The notes under the pieces were generated by a model. It searched no databases and was not told the DNA's origin. It saw nothing but the letters and a program-made list of their open reading frames with translations. The translations under genes and the position numbers were made by a program. Positions 44,135-54,232 of a stretch of 64,000 bases of DNA are shown here, piece after piece; positions within the stretch are counted from its first letter, which is position 1; each line of letters opens with the position of its first letter. This DNA comes from Alkaliphilus pronyensis (GTDB lineage: Bacteria > Bacillota > Clostridia > Peptostreptococcales > Natronincolaceae). The stretch is taken from positions 1 through 64,000 of the forward strand of contig NZ_WBZC01000004.1 of assembly GCF_009017275.1 (NCBI RefSeq), written 5' to 3'.

Positions 44135-45070
44135 CTATACCTTAGATGCTACTCTCAATTTAGCACTCCTTGCCCTCGGGTTTATTTCTATTTCTTCATC
44201 TGTTGGAAGAATTGGTTTTCTTGTCACAATATTTAATACCTTGACTTTACTACATCTACATATGGGAAATTGAGGGGGACATACACAGGATTGATTAAGC
44301 TCTTTAAAGGTGTTTTTTACTATTCTATCCTCCAGCGAGTGGAAGGTAATTACACAAATTCTTCCCCCTACCTCTAATAATTCAGCTGCCCCTCTAATAG
44401 TTTCTTCTATTATCTCTAGTTCACGATTCACTTCAATTCTTATTGCTTGAAATGTTCGTTTTGCTGGATGTGGACCTTCCCTTCTTGCACCAGCTGGAAT
44501 AGCCATTTTTATGATTTCCACCAGCTCTCCTGTTGTGGTAATATCCCTTTCCTCTCTATGTTTAACTATAAAGCTAGCAATTCTTTTAGCCCATTTTTCT
44601 TCACCATAATCCTTAATGATTCTTTCTAGGTCTTCCTCTTTATAGGTGTTTACAATTATTTCAGCATTTAGAGGATTCCTATTATCCATTCTCATATCTA
44701 AAGGAGCGTCCTTCATATAGGAGAAGCCACGGTCCACCTCATCTAATTGATGGGATGAGACTCCTAAATCTAATAAAATACCATTTATTTTAGCTATGCC
44801 TAAATCCCTTAGTATTTCTTTAATATTTGAAAAGTTGTCTCTTACCAGCCTAACTCTGTCTTTATAGGCTGTTAATCTCTCTCTAGCTGCTATATGTGCA
44901 TTTTCATCTTGATCTATACCAATAAATAGACCTTCTTCATTCAGTTTTTTTACTATTTCAATAGAATGACCAGCTCCACCCATGGTTCCATCAACATATA
45001 TACCATCTGGCTTGATACTTAAATTCTCTATTGATTCATTAAGCAGTACAGATAAATGTTCAAAACTCAT
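44135..45070 (-). CDS. rsmH: 16S rRNA C1402 N4-methyltransferase RsmH (MraW)
   Basis: S-adenosylmethionine-dependent enzyme methylating cytidine 1402. The 311 residues contain [13 protein letters not shown] (about 27-39), GIDQDENA (about 51), [20 protein letters not shown] (about 99-118), and [17 protein letters not shown] (about 202). Second gene of the dcw operon after mraZ. Confidence 0.98.
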   Translation of the reverse strand: MSFEHLSVLLNESIENLSIKPDGIYVDGTMGGAGHSIEIVKKLNEEGLFIGIDQDENAHIAARERLTAYKDRVRLVRDNFSNIKEILRDLGIAKINGILLDLGVSSHQLDEVDRGFSYMKDAPLDMRMDNRNPLNAEIIVNTYKEEDLERIIKDYGEEKWAKRIASFIVKHREERDITTTGELVEIIKMAIPAGARREGPHPAKRTFQAIRIEVNRELEIIEETIRGAAELLEVGGRICVITFHSLEDRIVKNTFKELNQSCVCPPQFPICRCSKVKVLNIVTRKPILPTDEEIEINPRARSAKLRVASKV

Positions 45071-45086
45071 ATTATCACCTTCATAG

Positions 45087-45524
45087 TTATATTCCTAGCT
45101 CCGCCATTTTTGATGCGATTTCATCGTAGCTTAAGTTTGCATCGCTATTATATTGCTGCCATTGTTCTTGACTCCATATTTCAATTCTTGTACCTACTCC
45201 AATTAAAACTGTTTCTTTTTCAAGCTTGGCATGCTCCCTTATATTATTAGGAATTCTTATTCTTCCCTGATTATCCAGTTCACATTCAGATGCACCCGAT
45301 AGAAAAAATCTTACAAAGGCTCTAGCATCTTTATTTGTTAGTGGTAATTGCTTTAGCTTATTTTCTAATATCCTCCACTCCTCCATAGGATAAATAAATA
45401 AGCAGTTGTCTAACCCTTTTGTGACAATAAAATGCTCCCCCAATTCTTCTCTGAATTTGGAGGGAATGCTTATTCTACCTTTAACATCTATTGTGTGATT
45501 ATATTCACCTATAAACATTTTCAT
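45087..45524 (-). CDS. mraZ: Transcriptional regulator MraZ
   Basis: A 145-residue protein with two AbrB-like MraZ repeats ([23 protein letters not shown] near 5 and [25 protein letters not shown] near 77). It is the first dcw gene and represses its own operon. Direct repeats matching MraZ boxes lie just upstream of the start. Confidence 0.98.
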   Translation of the reverse strand: MKMFIGEYNHTIDVKGRISIPSKFREELGEHFIVTKGLDNCLFIYPMEEWRILENKLKQLPLTNKDARAFVRFFLSGASECELDNQGRIRIPNNIREHAKLEKETVLIGVGTRIEIWSQEQWQQYNSDANLSYDEIASKMAELGI

Positions 45525-45540
45525 CCCACCTTAGGGGTTT

Positions 45541-45570
45541 TCATACCACTTCATACCACTTTTCACCACT
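45541..45570 (-). promoter_or_regulatory. MraZ operator boxes upstream of mraZ
   Basis: Three consecutive 10-bp units on the minus strand, AAAGTGGTGA, AAGTGGTATG-like and AAGTGGTATG-like. The repeat unit and its position 17-45 bp before the mraZ start agree with direct-repeat GTGG binding by MraZ in other bacteria. The core promoter itself was not clear. Confidence 0.8.
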
Positions 45571-45662
45571 TTTTTAGTATTTCTATCTCTAATCTAAAAT
45601 TCCTGCTTAATTTTGAAAGAAATTTACATTTTTATTTTTTTAGTACTAAAGTGCTATAGTCT

Positions 45663-45697
45663 GCATTATAAAAACCGCCTGTGTTAAACAGACGGTT
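45663..45697 (-). terminator. Terminator of lgt
   Basis: AAACCGCCTGT and ACAGACGGTTT form an 11-bp stem with one mismatch, followed on the minus strand by TTTTTATAAT. Between lgt and mraZ. Confidence 0.85.
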
Positions 45698-45749
45698 TAC
45701 AAAAAAATGATATATTATTATAATAGTACTTAAATTTTAATATCTCCTA

Positions 45750-46478
45750 TTAGTAATCTCTTTTCTTTAGCTGACTTGCTAAAAATAATGCTCCAGTTAT
45801 TAATACTAGACTTATTACTTGGGCTGTCCTTAAAGGTCCTATCATTAAGCTGTCTATCCTTAAGCCTTCTATAAAAAATCGTGCTATTGAATATAATATT
45901 ATGTATAGTATAAATATTTGCCCTGTATATTTTTTCTTTTTCGTATAATAAAGTAGAAAAAGAAATACTCCAAAATTCCATAAGGACTCATACAAAAATG
46001 TGGGATGTACCATATCACCGTTTACTTCAATGGCCCAGGGTAAATCTGTAGGTCTACCATAGGCCTCTTGATTTATATAGTTTCCCCATCTACCAATAGC
46101 CTGCCCCAATATAATGCTTGGTGCACAAATATCGGCTAATCTCCAAAAGCCATAGCCTTTATACCGACAATATAAATAACCTACCAATACTCCAGCAATT
46201 ACACCACCATGTATAGCTAGGCCTCCTTGCCTAAAATTCAATATATATTGTGGATATTGAGAATAAAAGTCCCACTTGAAAATAACATAATATAGACGGG
46301 CTCCAATTAAAGCTGCTGGTACAGCCAATAAAGCTATATCTATAATAACATCCTCATGTAGTCCTTCTTTTTTTGCCCTTATAGTTGCAACAATAACTCC
46401 CAATAGCATTCCAGTCGCAATTATTATTCCATACCATCCAATCTCAAGTCCAAAAACTTCAAAGGCTATGGGGTCCAT
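45750..46478 (-). CDS. lgt: Prolipoprotein diacylglyceryl transferase
   Basis: Polytopic membrane enzyme attaching diacylglycerol to prelipoproteins such as the OppA and YhcN-type lipoproteins nearby. 242 residues with several TM segments, GGLAIHGGVIAGVLVGYLYCR (about 84-104), and the signature GQAIGRWGNYINQEAYG (about 125-141). Confidence 0.97.
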   Translation of the reverse strand: MDPIAFEVFGLEIGWYGIIIATGMLLGVIVATIRAKKEGLHEDVIIDIALLAVPAALIGARLYYVIFKWDFYSQYPQYILNFRQGGLAIHGGVIAGVLVGYLYCRYKGYGFWRLADICAPSIILGQAIGRWGNYINQEAYGRPTDLPWAIEVNGDMVHPTFLYESLWNFGVFLFLLYYTKKKKYTGQIFILYIILYSIARFFIEGLRIDSLMIGPLRTAQVISLVLITGALFLASQLKKRDY

Positions 46479-46504
46479 AATAATACCTCTCTTCTAATAA
46501 ACTT

Positions 46505-46526
46505 CAGTTGCTGTTTCCAGCAACTG
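46505..46526 (-). terminator. Hairpin between yfmH and lgt
   Basis: A perfect 9-bp CAGTTGCTG/CAGCAACTG stem with a 4-nt loop. On the minus strand the tail is only TTTATT, so it may be a weak terminator of the yfmF-yfmH pair; on the plus strand the tail is TTTTTTATT. Confidence 0.55.
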
Positions 46527-46553
46527 ATATTTTTTATTATATGTAATGAAGCT

Positions 46554-47873
46554 TTAGTTGTCAATGTTACTAGACCTATCCAACGGTTTAATAATTGATA
46601 GCACCTGTCGTTCCTCATTAAAATGATTTTTCAGCTGCTGTTGTACTTCTTCAAACCTTACGGCTTTAAGTATATTTATATAATCTAAAAAGTTTAAATT
46701 TTTGAAGTGATAGCTAGCAAATGTATTGCCAACATACTCTATAGAGTTATAATGGCTTATGTTTTCTCCAATTTGCTTCCTCTTTACTCTAATAAAATCC
46801 TCTTCCTTTAGACCATTCTTTTTCAAGCTTAATATCCATTTGTTAATTGTTTCTTTAACCCTTTGAGGATCCTTTGACTCTCCACTGATAATACTATGTC
46901 CATAATCAGGTTCACAAACATAGTCTGCATAAAAGCTTTGGTCAATTAATCCCTCATTGTATAGACCTTGATATAGATCCGTAGCCTTATGGAAAATCAT
47001 ATCCAATAATATTTTTAACATGGCCTCTTCCTTAAGTAGACTAATTTGATTTTCTTCTGCTGCCTTTGGTATTCTCTTGTAGCCTAAATAAAACATAGGA
47101 GTAGAAACATATAGGTTATCTTCAATATATTGATTTTTAACATGACTAGGCTCGTCAGGATAGTATCTAACTAGCTTTGCTGGTTCCATTGGTTTTTCAT
47201 CATCAAAGAATTCTTCTACTCTGCTAAAAACCTCTTCCTTTTTTAAATCACCAGACACTAATAATATCATATTAGATGGATGATAGAAGGTGTTAAAGCA
47301 TTTATATAAGTCCTCCTTAGTTGTTTTACCTATACTTTCCACAGTTCCTGCTATATCCTTTCTTACAGGGTGTTGATGATACATAGCCTTTAAAAAGTTA
47401 AAGATGACCCTCCATTGAGGATTATCTTGATACATTTTTATTTCCTGTGTTATTATTCCTTTTTCCTTCTCTACATTTTCATCTGTGAAATAGGGCTGTT
47501 GAACAAACTCAATTAGATTCTTTAGGTTTTCATAAAAATTGTCTGTAGAGGTAAAGTAGTATGCAGTTATATTAAAATTGGTGTATGCGTTAACATTGGC
47601 ACCTAATGGAGCAAATCTGTCAAAGGCATTACCATTTGGCTCTTCAAAAAGCTTATGCTCTAAAAAGTGAGCTATACCTTCTGGAACCTCGATTACTTCT
47701 TTATCGTGTAGCTTTTTAAACTTTAAATCATTTGAGCCAAATTTAGTTGCAAAAATTGCATATTGCTTGCTATAACCCTTCTTTGGCATAAAGAAAACCT
47801 CTAATCCATTATTAAGCCTTTTGTTATATATTGATTCATTTACAGCCTCTCCTCTAATTTCCGTATAATCCAT
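46554..47873 (-). CDS. yfmH: M16 zinc peptidase (YfmH, EF-P-modification associated)
   Basis: A 439-residue M16-type metallopeptidase. The HxxEH zinc motif is present (EGIAHFLEHKLFE, about residue 68-80), with a downstream E for the third ligand. In B. subtilis this gene pair is needed for 5-aminopentanol modification of elongation factor P, possibly by processing an intermediate. Its stop overlaps the start of yfmF by 1 nt. Confidence 0.88.
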   Translation of the reverse strand: MDYTEIRGEAVNESIYNKRLNNGLEVFFMPKKGYSKQYAIFATKFGSNDLKFKKLHDKEVIEVPEGIAHFLEHKLFEEPNGNAFDRFAPLGANVNAYTNFNITAYYFTSTDNFYENLKNLIEFVQQPYFTDENVEKEKGIITQEIKMYQDNPQWRVIFNFLKAMYHQHPVRKDIAGTVESIGKTTKEDLYKCFNTFYHPSNMILLVSGDLKKEEVFSRVEEFFDDEKPMEPAKLVRYYPDEPSHVKNQYIEDNLYVSTPMFYLGYKRIPKAAEENQISLLKEEAMLKILLDMIFHKATDLYQGLYNEGLIDQSFYADYVCEPDYGHSIISGESKDPQRVKETINKWILSLKKNGLKEEDFIRVKRKQIGENISHYNSIEYVGNTFASYHFKNLNFLDYINILKAVRFEEVQQQLKNHFNEERQVLSIIKPLDRSSNIDN

Positions 47874-49156
47874 TAGCTATTACCTCCTTTACCAGAGCCC
47901 TTTAAAAAATATATAGTATCTAATTGTATTTTTTCTGAAACTGCTACAACTTCATCTATATCTGTGGCATTTATTTTTTTGATTAACTCATCAGGGGTTA
48001 TAATGTGATTTCCAACTATTTGACTATAGGTGTATTCTGCCATTGCAGCTGGGCTATCACCTAAAGCTTGTATTGCAGTAATTAAGGCTTTTTTACCATT
48101 AATCAACTCATTTTCTGTTATGTTTCCCTTTTTTATTTCCTCTAGTTGTTGTTGAATAACCTGCTTAGTTTCATCGGCCTTATCTACCTCTATACCACTA
48201 CTTATTAGCATTAGGGATTTAAATTTTTCTATTTTGGAGTAAACATAATAGCAAAGACTTCTTTCTTCTCTAACCTTTGTAAACAGCTTAGAATGGGGTC
48301 CTCCACCCAGAATGCTTGAATATAGCATTAAGGCTGGATATAGAGTATCCTTATAGGATATATTCGTTCTATATCCTAATGAGAGCTTCCCTTGGTTTAT
48401 TTCCATTTCCTCATTAACCTCATATACGGAGCCTTGTCTACTTATTAATTTGTCATCTTCAATAGCAATAACATTGCTCTGCTGAAGCTTAAGGCTATCA
48501 ATCATATATTTTTTTACATGTTCATGGGGTATGCTGCCTACAACTACAATATCTATGGGACTGGTGAGAATCGCATTTTTATAGTGGTTAAAAAGATTTT
48601 TTTCGTTTATTGCTTCAATATCCTTTAACAATCCATGCTCATATAATCTAAAATTTTCATTGCGGCACATCTCCTCAATACATCTCTCATATGAGTATCT
48701 ATTTTTATCATTTAATCTACCTTTAATTTTGTTCTCAAGGTTTACCTTTTCCTGTTTAACATATTCAGCCTTAAAGCCACTTTCTTCAACTAAGGGTTCA
48801 AAGAGTAGCTCATTAAGAAGCTCCATAGATTCCTTCAAAAGGTCTCCATCATCAATATATTTTAATCCAACAGTGTTTAAGGAATATAAGGTAATGTGCC
48901 TTTCCCCCTTTTTACCAACATCTGCGCCTAAGCTAGAGCCATATAAATAATCTAGCTTCTTAGCTATTTTTTGAGAGGTGTCATAATTTTTCGATCCCCT
49001 TTGTAGTACCTTTGGTAGCAAGGCATTAAAGGTCACCTCCTGTGGTAATAGTGGCCGCTTAAAATATATATTTATTAAATTAGTCTTGAATTTGTCGGTG
49101 TTAATAGTATGTATATTTAAGCCATTATTCATTTTATCACTGACGATATCCAACAT
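47873..49156 (-). CDS. yfmF: M16-family YfmF, catalytically inactive partner
   Basis: A 427-residue M16-like protein. The region equivalent to HxxEH is not conserved (VTFNALLPKVLQRGSKN), so it is probably the non-catalytic half of an M16 pair with YfmH. Substrate-binding segment FTKVREERSLCYYVYSKI near 285. The start was moved to the ATG at 49156 because GAGGGAGG sits just upstream; earlier in-frame codons (49234) have no such site. Confidence 0.83.
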   Translation of the reverse strand: MLDIVSDKMNNGLNIHTINTDKFKTNLINIYFKRPLLPQEVTFNALLPKVLQRGSKNYDTSQKIAKKLDYLYGSSLGADVGKKGERHITLYSLNTVGLKYIDDGDLLKESMELLNELLFEPLVEESGFKAEYVKQEKVNLENKIKGRLNDKNRYSYERCIEEMCRNENFRLYEHGLLKDIEAINEKNLFNHYKNAILTSPIDIVVVGSIPHEHVKKYMIDSLKLQQSNVIAIEDDKLISRQGSVYEVNEEMEINQGKLSLGYRTNISYKDTLYPALMLYSSILGGGPHSKLFTKVREERSLCYYVYSKIEKFKSLMLISSGIEVDKADETKQVIQQQLEEIKKGNITENELINGKKALITAIQALGDSPAAMAEYTYSQIVGNHIITPDELIKKINATDIDEVVAVSEKIQLDTIYFLKGSGKGGNS

Positions 49157-49239
49157 ATAGTAGCCTCCCTCTTGATTTTTTAGTATGATAAAACATTTTG
49201 TTATATTATTCCCAACTGTCAATAATAATAACAATTAGT

Positions 49240-50391
49240 TTATATTTGCATATCAAGAAGCTTAATTCTTTTAAATAGCTCATTGTATATTCCATTTTGA
49301 TACTGCCACCCTGTAATATAATGGATATCAACCTCTTTGGGTGTTTCAATATCCTTTAAAATACCTTCAATCTTCCTTTTATAGTTGATGTCTTCGTATA
49401 AGGAAGCAGCTTGAAATACGTATATTTCCTTAACAGCGTGTGCCATAAGGGCTTCCATTTCATTTATAATCAGTCCCCTATGTAAATAGCAATCCTTTAT
49501 ATGCCTACTGTTATATCCCTCTTGAACTAATAAGTCCTTTATCTTCTCTCTAAATAATATACCCTGCTTCACATAGTTATTGCTTTCCTTACCCTCTTCA
49601 TATTCCTCTCCTATTATTAATATACCAGCTTTACTTCGCTGGGACTTTTCAATAAATCCATTTAGCCAGCTAATGCATTCAGTTGCTAGCTCATCACTGT
49701 CCCATAAAGCATTGGTACTCTTTACAGCTATCTTATATTGCATTGGATTTATTTTTTGTACATGATCATTTATTTCTTTGAGATTATGGGCTTCTGTTAG
49801 AATTATTGGACACACCAGTATCTCACCATTTCCATCAGACATTGCTTTTATTAAGACCTCATTAAAGTATGGTTTTTGGTTTAGGAAGCTATTGTAAAAG
49901 GTAAATCTATTATAGAAAGAATTGCTTAAGGAATGCTTTAGCTCCGTATAAAAGCTGTTGTTACTACTGCTACTATACCCTTCATAGTTAAGCTTAGCTA
50001 CAAATAGCTTAAAGGGGAGAGTTAGGATTTTAATCCCCTTTGAAGCCTCCAGCTGATTCCTTAGTACAACTGGTAGCTGATAGGTAGCTGGTTCTCCCTC
50101 ATGTACCAAGATTACAGCTTTATTTGTGTTTCCAATATGATTTTTAGCTATATATCTGTTAACTTCACTTTTGTACTGGAAAAAATAAAGAATACAAATG
50201 AATAAAAGGTATCCTGATATTACTCCTATAGCAATTCTCTTTATTTTTAACCTATATCCAGATCTATTATCCTTTAAAAAAATAAATGCTAAAGCAGAAG
50301 TAAGTACCCATATTATTCTTTCCAAAATTCCATTTGTTACTAAACCTATACAGAATCCCATAGTAATAAGTAAAGCCAATAATAAAACCAT
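49240..50391 (-). CDS. Membrane-anchored ferrochelatase-like protein
   Basis: A 383-residue protein with N-terminal TM segments (about 5-25, 50-68) followed by a globular domain resembling the chelatase superfamily (LVHEGEPATYQLPVVLRNQLEASKG opening, and the later region ILVCPIILTEAHNLKE). Histidine-glutamate placement resembles CbiX/HemH-type proteins, but the metal-binding residues are not securely aligned, so function is unknown. It is encoded next to the yfm pair; this combination is not familiar to me. Confidence 0.55.
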   Translation of the reverse strand: MVLLLALLITMGFCIGLVTNGILERIIWVLTSALAFIFLKDNRSGYRLKIKRIAIGVISGYLLFICILYFFQYKSEVNRYIAKNHIGNTNKAVILVHEGEPATYQLPVVLRNQLEASKGIKILTLPFKLFVAKLNYEGYSSSSNNSFYTELKHSLSNSFYNRFTFYNSFLNQKPYFNEVLIKAMSDGNGEILVCPIILTEAHNLKEINDHVQKINPMQYKIAVKSTNALWDSDELATECISWLNGFIEKSQRSKAGILIIGEEYEEGKESNNYVKQGILFREKIKDLLVQEGYNSRHIKDCYLHRGLIINEMEALMAHAVKEIYVFQAASLYEDINYKRKIEGILKDIETPKEVDIHYITGWQYQNGIYNELFKRIKLLDMQI

Positions 50392-50455
50392 TTTATTCCC
50401 TCCAGGCTTAACCTCTTAATTTCCTTAATAAATATGATAAAAAACTCAATAAAAT

Positions 50456-50491
50456 GAATAAAAGATGGACACAAATCCATCTTTATTCATT
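50456..50491 (-). terminator. Terminator of the YhcN lipoprotein gene
   Basis: GAATAAAAGATGGA/TCCATCTTTATTC arms with a 6-nt loop; T-rich on both sides, lying about 15 bp after the stop. Confidence 0.82.
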
Positions 50492-50504
50492 TTTAGTTAT
50501 CTAT

Positions 50505-51014
50505 TTAATTAGGCTCTGGAGTCATTCTTCTAACTAATTCTTCTATTTCTCTTCCAAATCCACTTAAAGGACGTCCTCTTGCAGTCTCAGAGGCTATGTT
50601 TTCTATTCTTTCAATAATGTCTGGGTCTGCAGAAACTGATACTTCATCAATTTCTCTATCGGTTCTTTTCACAACATCCTCAATCTTTTTTTTCATTTCT
50701 GAGTTCATTTCACCCATCGTTTCCTCTGTTAGGTTTACACCTACAAGGGCTGTATTTTCTGTGATAACAACTGTAGCACTTCTTACCTCTTCGAGCTTTA
50801 CTACCTCATTAACAATTCTATCTGCTCTAATATTTAAGTCCTGCATTTCCTCTCCTGGCTGCATATTCATTGGTGAGTTTCTGTCGTTCATTTCTTGATT
50901 GGGTTCAACTCTTCTTGTCTCAGGAGCTGGTCTTTCAGCGGGACTACACCCAGCCAAGGCAATTGCTATTACCATAATTATGGTTGCTAAAAATATAAAT
51001 CTGTTTTTCTTCAT
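50505..51014 (-). CDS. YhcN/YlaJ-family sporulation lipoprotein
   Basis: A 169-residue protein with a lipoprotein signal peptide (lipobox LAGC near residue 23), a low-complexity linker, then the YhcN/YlaJ domain (INIRADRIVNEVVKLEEVRSATVVITENTALVGV). Homologues are found on the forespore/coat membrane of spore-formers. It ends before ychF on the opposite strand. Confidence 0.87.
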   Translation of the reverse strand: MKKNRFIFLATIIMVIAIALAGCSPAERPAPETRRVEPNQEMNDRNSPMNMQPGEEMQDLNIRADRIVNEVVKLEEVRSATVVITENTALVGVNLTEETMGEMNSEMKKKIEDVVKRTDREIDEVSVSADPDIIERIENIASETARGRPLSGFGREIEELVRRMTPEPN

Positions 51015-51177
51015 TTTATCACCTCCTGTACTTATTTTATCTCCTACTGTAATTTTTATTTAAATAAGTTTTTACCAAAAAAAACTATGATTAGCATATG
51101 CTAAAGTCAAATATTTTTTTCTTTAATGATAAAAATAAGGATAATATGTTAAGTTACTATAAATGAATGTGTATTTA

Positions 51178-51206
51178 TTGCCAACAACCATTGAATAGGA
51201 TATAAT
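51178..51206 (+). promoter_or_regulatory. Promoter of ychF
   Basis: TTGCCA (51178-51183), 17 bp, TATAAT (51201-51206). The ATG used follows about 47 bp further. Confidence 0.85.
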
Positions 51207-51252
51207 TTTACTTGTGTGTATTTAATCCATGTACTTAGAAAGGACGAGTTTA

Positions 51253-52347
51253 ATGAAATTAGGTATTGTTGGTTTGCCAAATGTAGGTAAAAGCACATTG
51301 TTTAACGCTATTACTGAAGCAGGTGCAGAATCTGCTAATTATCCATTTTGTACTATAGAACCAAATATTGGTGTTGTAGCTGTTCCTGACAATCGTTTAT
51401 CTGTGTTGGATGAAATGTATAAATCAGAAAAGGTTATACCTGCAAATATTGAGTTTTACGATATAGCAGGTCTTGTTAGGGGTGCAAGCAAGGGAGAAGG
51501 CTTAGGTAACAAGTTTCTTTCACATATACGTGAGGTGGAGGCTATTTTACATGTTGTAAGATGCTTTGAAGACTCTGATATTACCCATGTTGATGGAGAT
51601 GTAAATCCTTTAAGGGACATAGAGACTATTGACCTTGAGCTAATTTTTTCCGACCTTGAAATTATTGAAAAAAGAATTTTAAAAACTGAAAAGCTTATTA
51701 AATCAGATAAGTCATTAATTGGGGAGCTAGAACTATTAAAAACCATAAAAAAAACCTTAGAAGAAGGAAAAACAATTAGAACCCTTAGTTTAACTGATGA
51801 GGAAGTAAAAATGGTTAAGGGTTTTAATCTGTTATCTTCAAAACCAACTATATATGTAGGAAATGTTTCAGAAGAGGATGTTAAGGATTATGGTGAAAAT
51901 AATATATATGTTAAAGAACTAAAGGAACATGCTTTAAAGGAAAATGCAGAGGTTGTTGTTATATGTGCAAAAATTGAGGCTGAGATCGCTGAGCTAGAGG
52001 AGGAGGAAAAGGAATTATTCTTAACTGAGCTTGGATTAAATGAATCTGGCTTAGACCGCCTTATTAAAGCATCCTATTCTTTATTAGGCTTAATTAGCTA
52101 TTTAACTGCTGGCCCAAAGGAGGTACGAGCCTGGACAATAAAAAATGGCTTAAAGGCTCCACAGGCGGCTGGAAAAATACATTCAGATTTTGAAAGAGGC
52201 TTTATTAGAGCTGAGGTTATTGCATTTAATGACCTTGTAGCCTGCGGAAGCCATTCTGCTGCTAAGGAAAAAGGTTTAGTTCGTTTAGAGGGAAAGGATT
52301 ATATAGTCAAAGATGGAGATGTTATTTTGTTTAGATTTAATGTGTAA
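51253..52347 (+). CDS. ychF: Obg-like GTPase YchF/OLA1
   Basis: Ribosome-associated GTPase/ATPase of the TRAFAC class. From MKLGIVGLPNVGKSTLF the protein is 364 residues, the family norm; an upstream in-frame start would add 8 residues but has no site. It has the P-loop, TEAGAESANYPFCTIEPN, DIAGLVRGASKGEGLG (about 66-81), a coiled-coil insertion, and a TGS domain (YLTAGPKEVRAWTI) that replaces guanine-specific NKxD by a less specific motif. The only plus-strand gene. Confidence 0.97.
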   Translation: MKLGIVGLPNVGKSTLFNAITEAGAESANYPFCTIEPNIGVVAVPDNRLSVLDEMYKSEKVIPANIEFYDIAGLVRGASKGEGLGNKFLSHIREVEAILHVVRCFEDSDITHVDGDVNPLRDIETIDLELIFSDLEIIEKRILKTEKLIKSDKSLIGELELLKTIKKTLEEGKTIRTLSLTDEEVKMVKGFNLLSSKPTIYVGNVSEEDVKDYGENNIYVKELKEHALKENAEVVVICAKIEAEIAELEEEEKELFLTELGLNESGLDRLIKASYSLLGLISYLTAGPKEVRAWTIKNGLKAPQAAGKIHSDFERGFIRAEVIAFNDLVACGSHSAAKEKGLVRLEGKDYIVKDGDVILFRFNV

Positions 52348-52386
52348 AAAAAGGCAATGGTCAATAAAAGACCATTGCTTTTTTTT
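52348..52386 (+). terminator. Bidirectional terminator after ychF
   Basis: GGCAATGGTC/GACCATTGC hairpin with A-run before and T-run after; also ends the minus-strand gene at 52385. Confidence 0.9.
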
Positions 52387-52771
52387 AATAAACAGATGCG
52401 TACAGTTCTAATGAATCAGCCGTTACAATTACATACTCACCCACTGGTAATCCTTTACCCTGAACCTCTAGCTGTATAATGCTATCACCAAATCGAAGGT
52501 CTGAGATTCCATCCTTATACTCCTTTTCAAGAATACCAATAATATAGGTAATATCGTTGTCTTGGAATATTCTAAAATCCTTTTCTTTACATGTTTTTAT
52601 CGTTGTCCCCCATTTTAATATTTCTGTAATATCATATTCAATATTATATTTATTACCTTTTACAGGATCATTATTTCCATTCCAAACTCCTTTGCCGCAG
52701 CCATACTGGGTATTAAATTCTATTACTGTGTCCATACTATTGAAATTAACATCATTAATTAAAACTTCCAC
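52385..52771 (-). CDS. Hypothetical protein
   Basis: A 128-residue soluble protein, GTG start behind AGGAGGAGG. No domain recognised. It shows YGCGKGVWNGNNDPVKG near 24-40 and ends in a beta-rich segment with DSIIQLEVQGKGLPVGEYVIVTADSLELYA. No signal peptide or membrane segment. Codon use is like the neighbours. Confidence 0.65.
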   Translation of the reverse strand: MEVLINDVNFNSMDTVIEFNTQYGCGKGVWNGNNDPVKGNKYNIEYDITEILKWGTTIKTCKEKDFRIFQDNDITYIIGILEKEYKDGISDLRFGDSIIQLEVQGKGLPVGEYVIVTADSLELYASVY

Positions 52772-52835
52772 TTTAACACCTCCTCCTTTTATATTTTCTA
52801 AATAATATTTAATTGTAAATTACAGTTGTTGAATT

Positions 52836-52880
52836 AAAAACCCAGCTTATAACGTAATCAATACGTTTTTTTGCTGGGTG
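52836..52880 (-). terminator. Terminator of pduL-deoC
   Basis: ACCCAGC/GCTGGGT arms with an inner ACGTAT/ATACGT pairing, and TTTTTAATTC on the minus strand. Confidence 0.85.
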
Positions 52881-52912
52881 TTTTATTGCCAAATATTATT
52901 ATTTATGAAATC

Positions 52913-53581
52913 TTAATAACCACCATCTACATGATCAATACCCTTAACTATATTAACAGAAGCGCTACAGCCTAATCTTGATGCCCCAGCTTTAATCATA
53001 GAAATAGCAGTCTTATAGTCACGTATTCCACCAGAAGCCTTTACCTCCATTTCTGCCCCCACTGTATCCTTCATTAATCTGACATCTTCTACAGTTGCTC
53101 CACCTGTACTGAATCCAGTTGAGGTTTTAACAAAATCTGCACCAGCTTTTTTTGCTAATTGGCAAGCTATTATTTTTTCTTCATCTGTTAATAAAGCTGT
53201 TTCAATTATTACCTTCACTATAGCTGAACCATTGGCAGCATTTACAACTGCCTCAATATCCCTTTGTACATAGCCATAGTCTTTATCCTTTAACGCTCCA
53301 ATGTTTATAACCATGTCTATTTCATTGGCCCCATTAGAAATCGCTTCCTTTGTTTCATATGCTTTTACCTCCGAGGTTGTAGCTCCTAAGGGAAAGCCTA
53401 CAACAGCAGTAACCTTTATATCAGAACTCCTTAAATTATCTGCTACTATTCCTACATTTGCTGCATTTACGCAAACAGAAAAGAATCCATAGGCTTTCGC
53501 ATCATTACAATACTGTAATATTTCCTCTTTCTTAACATCAGGTTTTAAAACTGTATGATCAATATATTTTCCAATATTCAT
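52913..53581 (-). CDS. deoC: Deoxyribose-phosphate aldolase
   Basis: Cleaves 2-deoxyribose 5-phosphate to glyceraldehyde 3-phosphate and acetaldehyde. The 222 residues begin [21 protein letters not shown], contain [14 protein letters not shown], and [32 protein letters not shown] (Schiff-base lysine near residue 150) and [12 protein letters not shown] (about 180). Downstream of pduL, with a small gap. Confidence 0.97.
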   Translation of the reverse strand: MNIGKYIDHTVLKPDVKKEEILQYCNDAKAYGFFSVCVNAANVGIVADNLRSSDIKVTAVVGFPLGATTSEVKAYETKEAISNGANEIDMVINIGALKDKDYGYVQRDIEAVVNAANGSAIVKVIIETALLTDEEKIIACQLAKKAGADFVKTSTGFSTGGATVEDVRLMKDTVGAEMEVKASGGIRDYKTAISMIKAGASRLGCSASVNIVKGIDHVDGGY

Positions 53582-53595
53582 ATAATAATTCTCCT

Positions 53596-54174
53596 TTATT
53601 CAAGCATTAATTCAACTAAATCACCATTTCTAACAGCAGCAGCGTTGCCTTCGTCTACATCTACATGCATTTCAAGGGCATATGTAGGATGTATCCTAAC
53701 TAAAACATTTTCAAAAACCACTGCTCTTTCTCCAAATGTTCTAATCTTCACTACCTGCCTATCAGTAACGCCAAAGGCTTCTGCATCGGAGGTATGCATA
53801 TGTATATGTCTTGAGGCGATTATTACCCCTTCCTCTAAATCAACCTCTCCTTTTGGTCCTACAATTTTAACACCTGGGCTATTCTTAAGATTTCCTGAAT
53901 CCCTTACTGGTGGCCTTATACCTAAAATAAAGCTATCACTTAAAGAGATTTCTATTTGTGTATTACTTCTAGCAGGTCCCAACACTCTTACCCCTTTTAT
54001 TGTACCCTTTGGTCCTACTAGGTCTACCTTTTCTACAGCTGCAAATTGACCTGGTTGCGAAAGATATTTAAAGCTCTCAAGCTCATATCCTTCACGAAAT
54101 AAAGTTTCTATATCTTTTTTACTTAAGTGAAGATGTCTGTTGGATAAAGCAATAGGCAACATTTTTTCACTCAT
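53596..54174 (-). CDS. pduL: Phosphate propanoyltransferase-like PduL
   Basis: A 192-residue enzyme of the PduL family, converting acyl-CoA and phosphate to acyl-phosphate. Two repeats with zinc-binding histidines: [12 protein letters not shown] (about 9), [11 protein letters not shown] (about 117) and [13 protein letters not shown]. With deoC it could dispose of acetaldehyde through acetyl-CoA and acetyl phosphate (inference). No microcompartment genes nearby. Confidence 0.93.
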   Translation of the reverse strand: MSEKMLPIALSNRHLHLSKKDIETLFREGYELESFKYLSQPGQFAAVEKVDLVGPKGTIKGVRVLGPARSNTQIEISLSDSFILGIRPPVRDSGNLKNSPGVKIVGPKGEVDLEEGVIIASRHIHMHTSDAEAFGVTDRQVVKIRTFGERAVVFENVLVRIHPTYALEMHVDVDEGNAAAVRNGDLVELMLE

Positions 54175-54232
54175 ACTATTACCTCCTCATATGTAATCAT
54201 CAATACTATAGCCTCCACTATAGTTCAATAAT

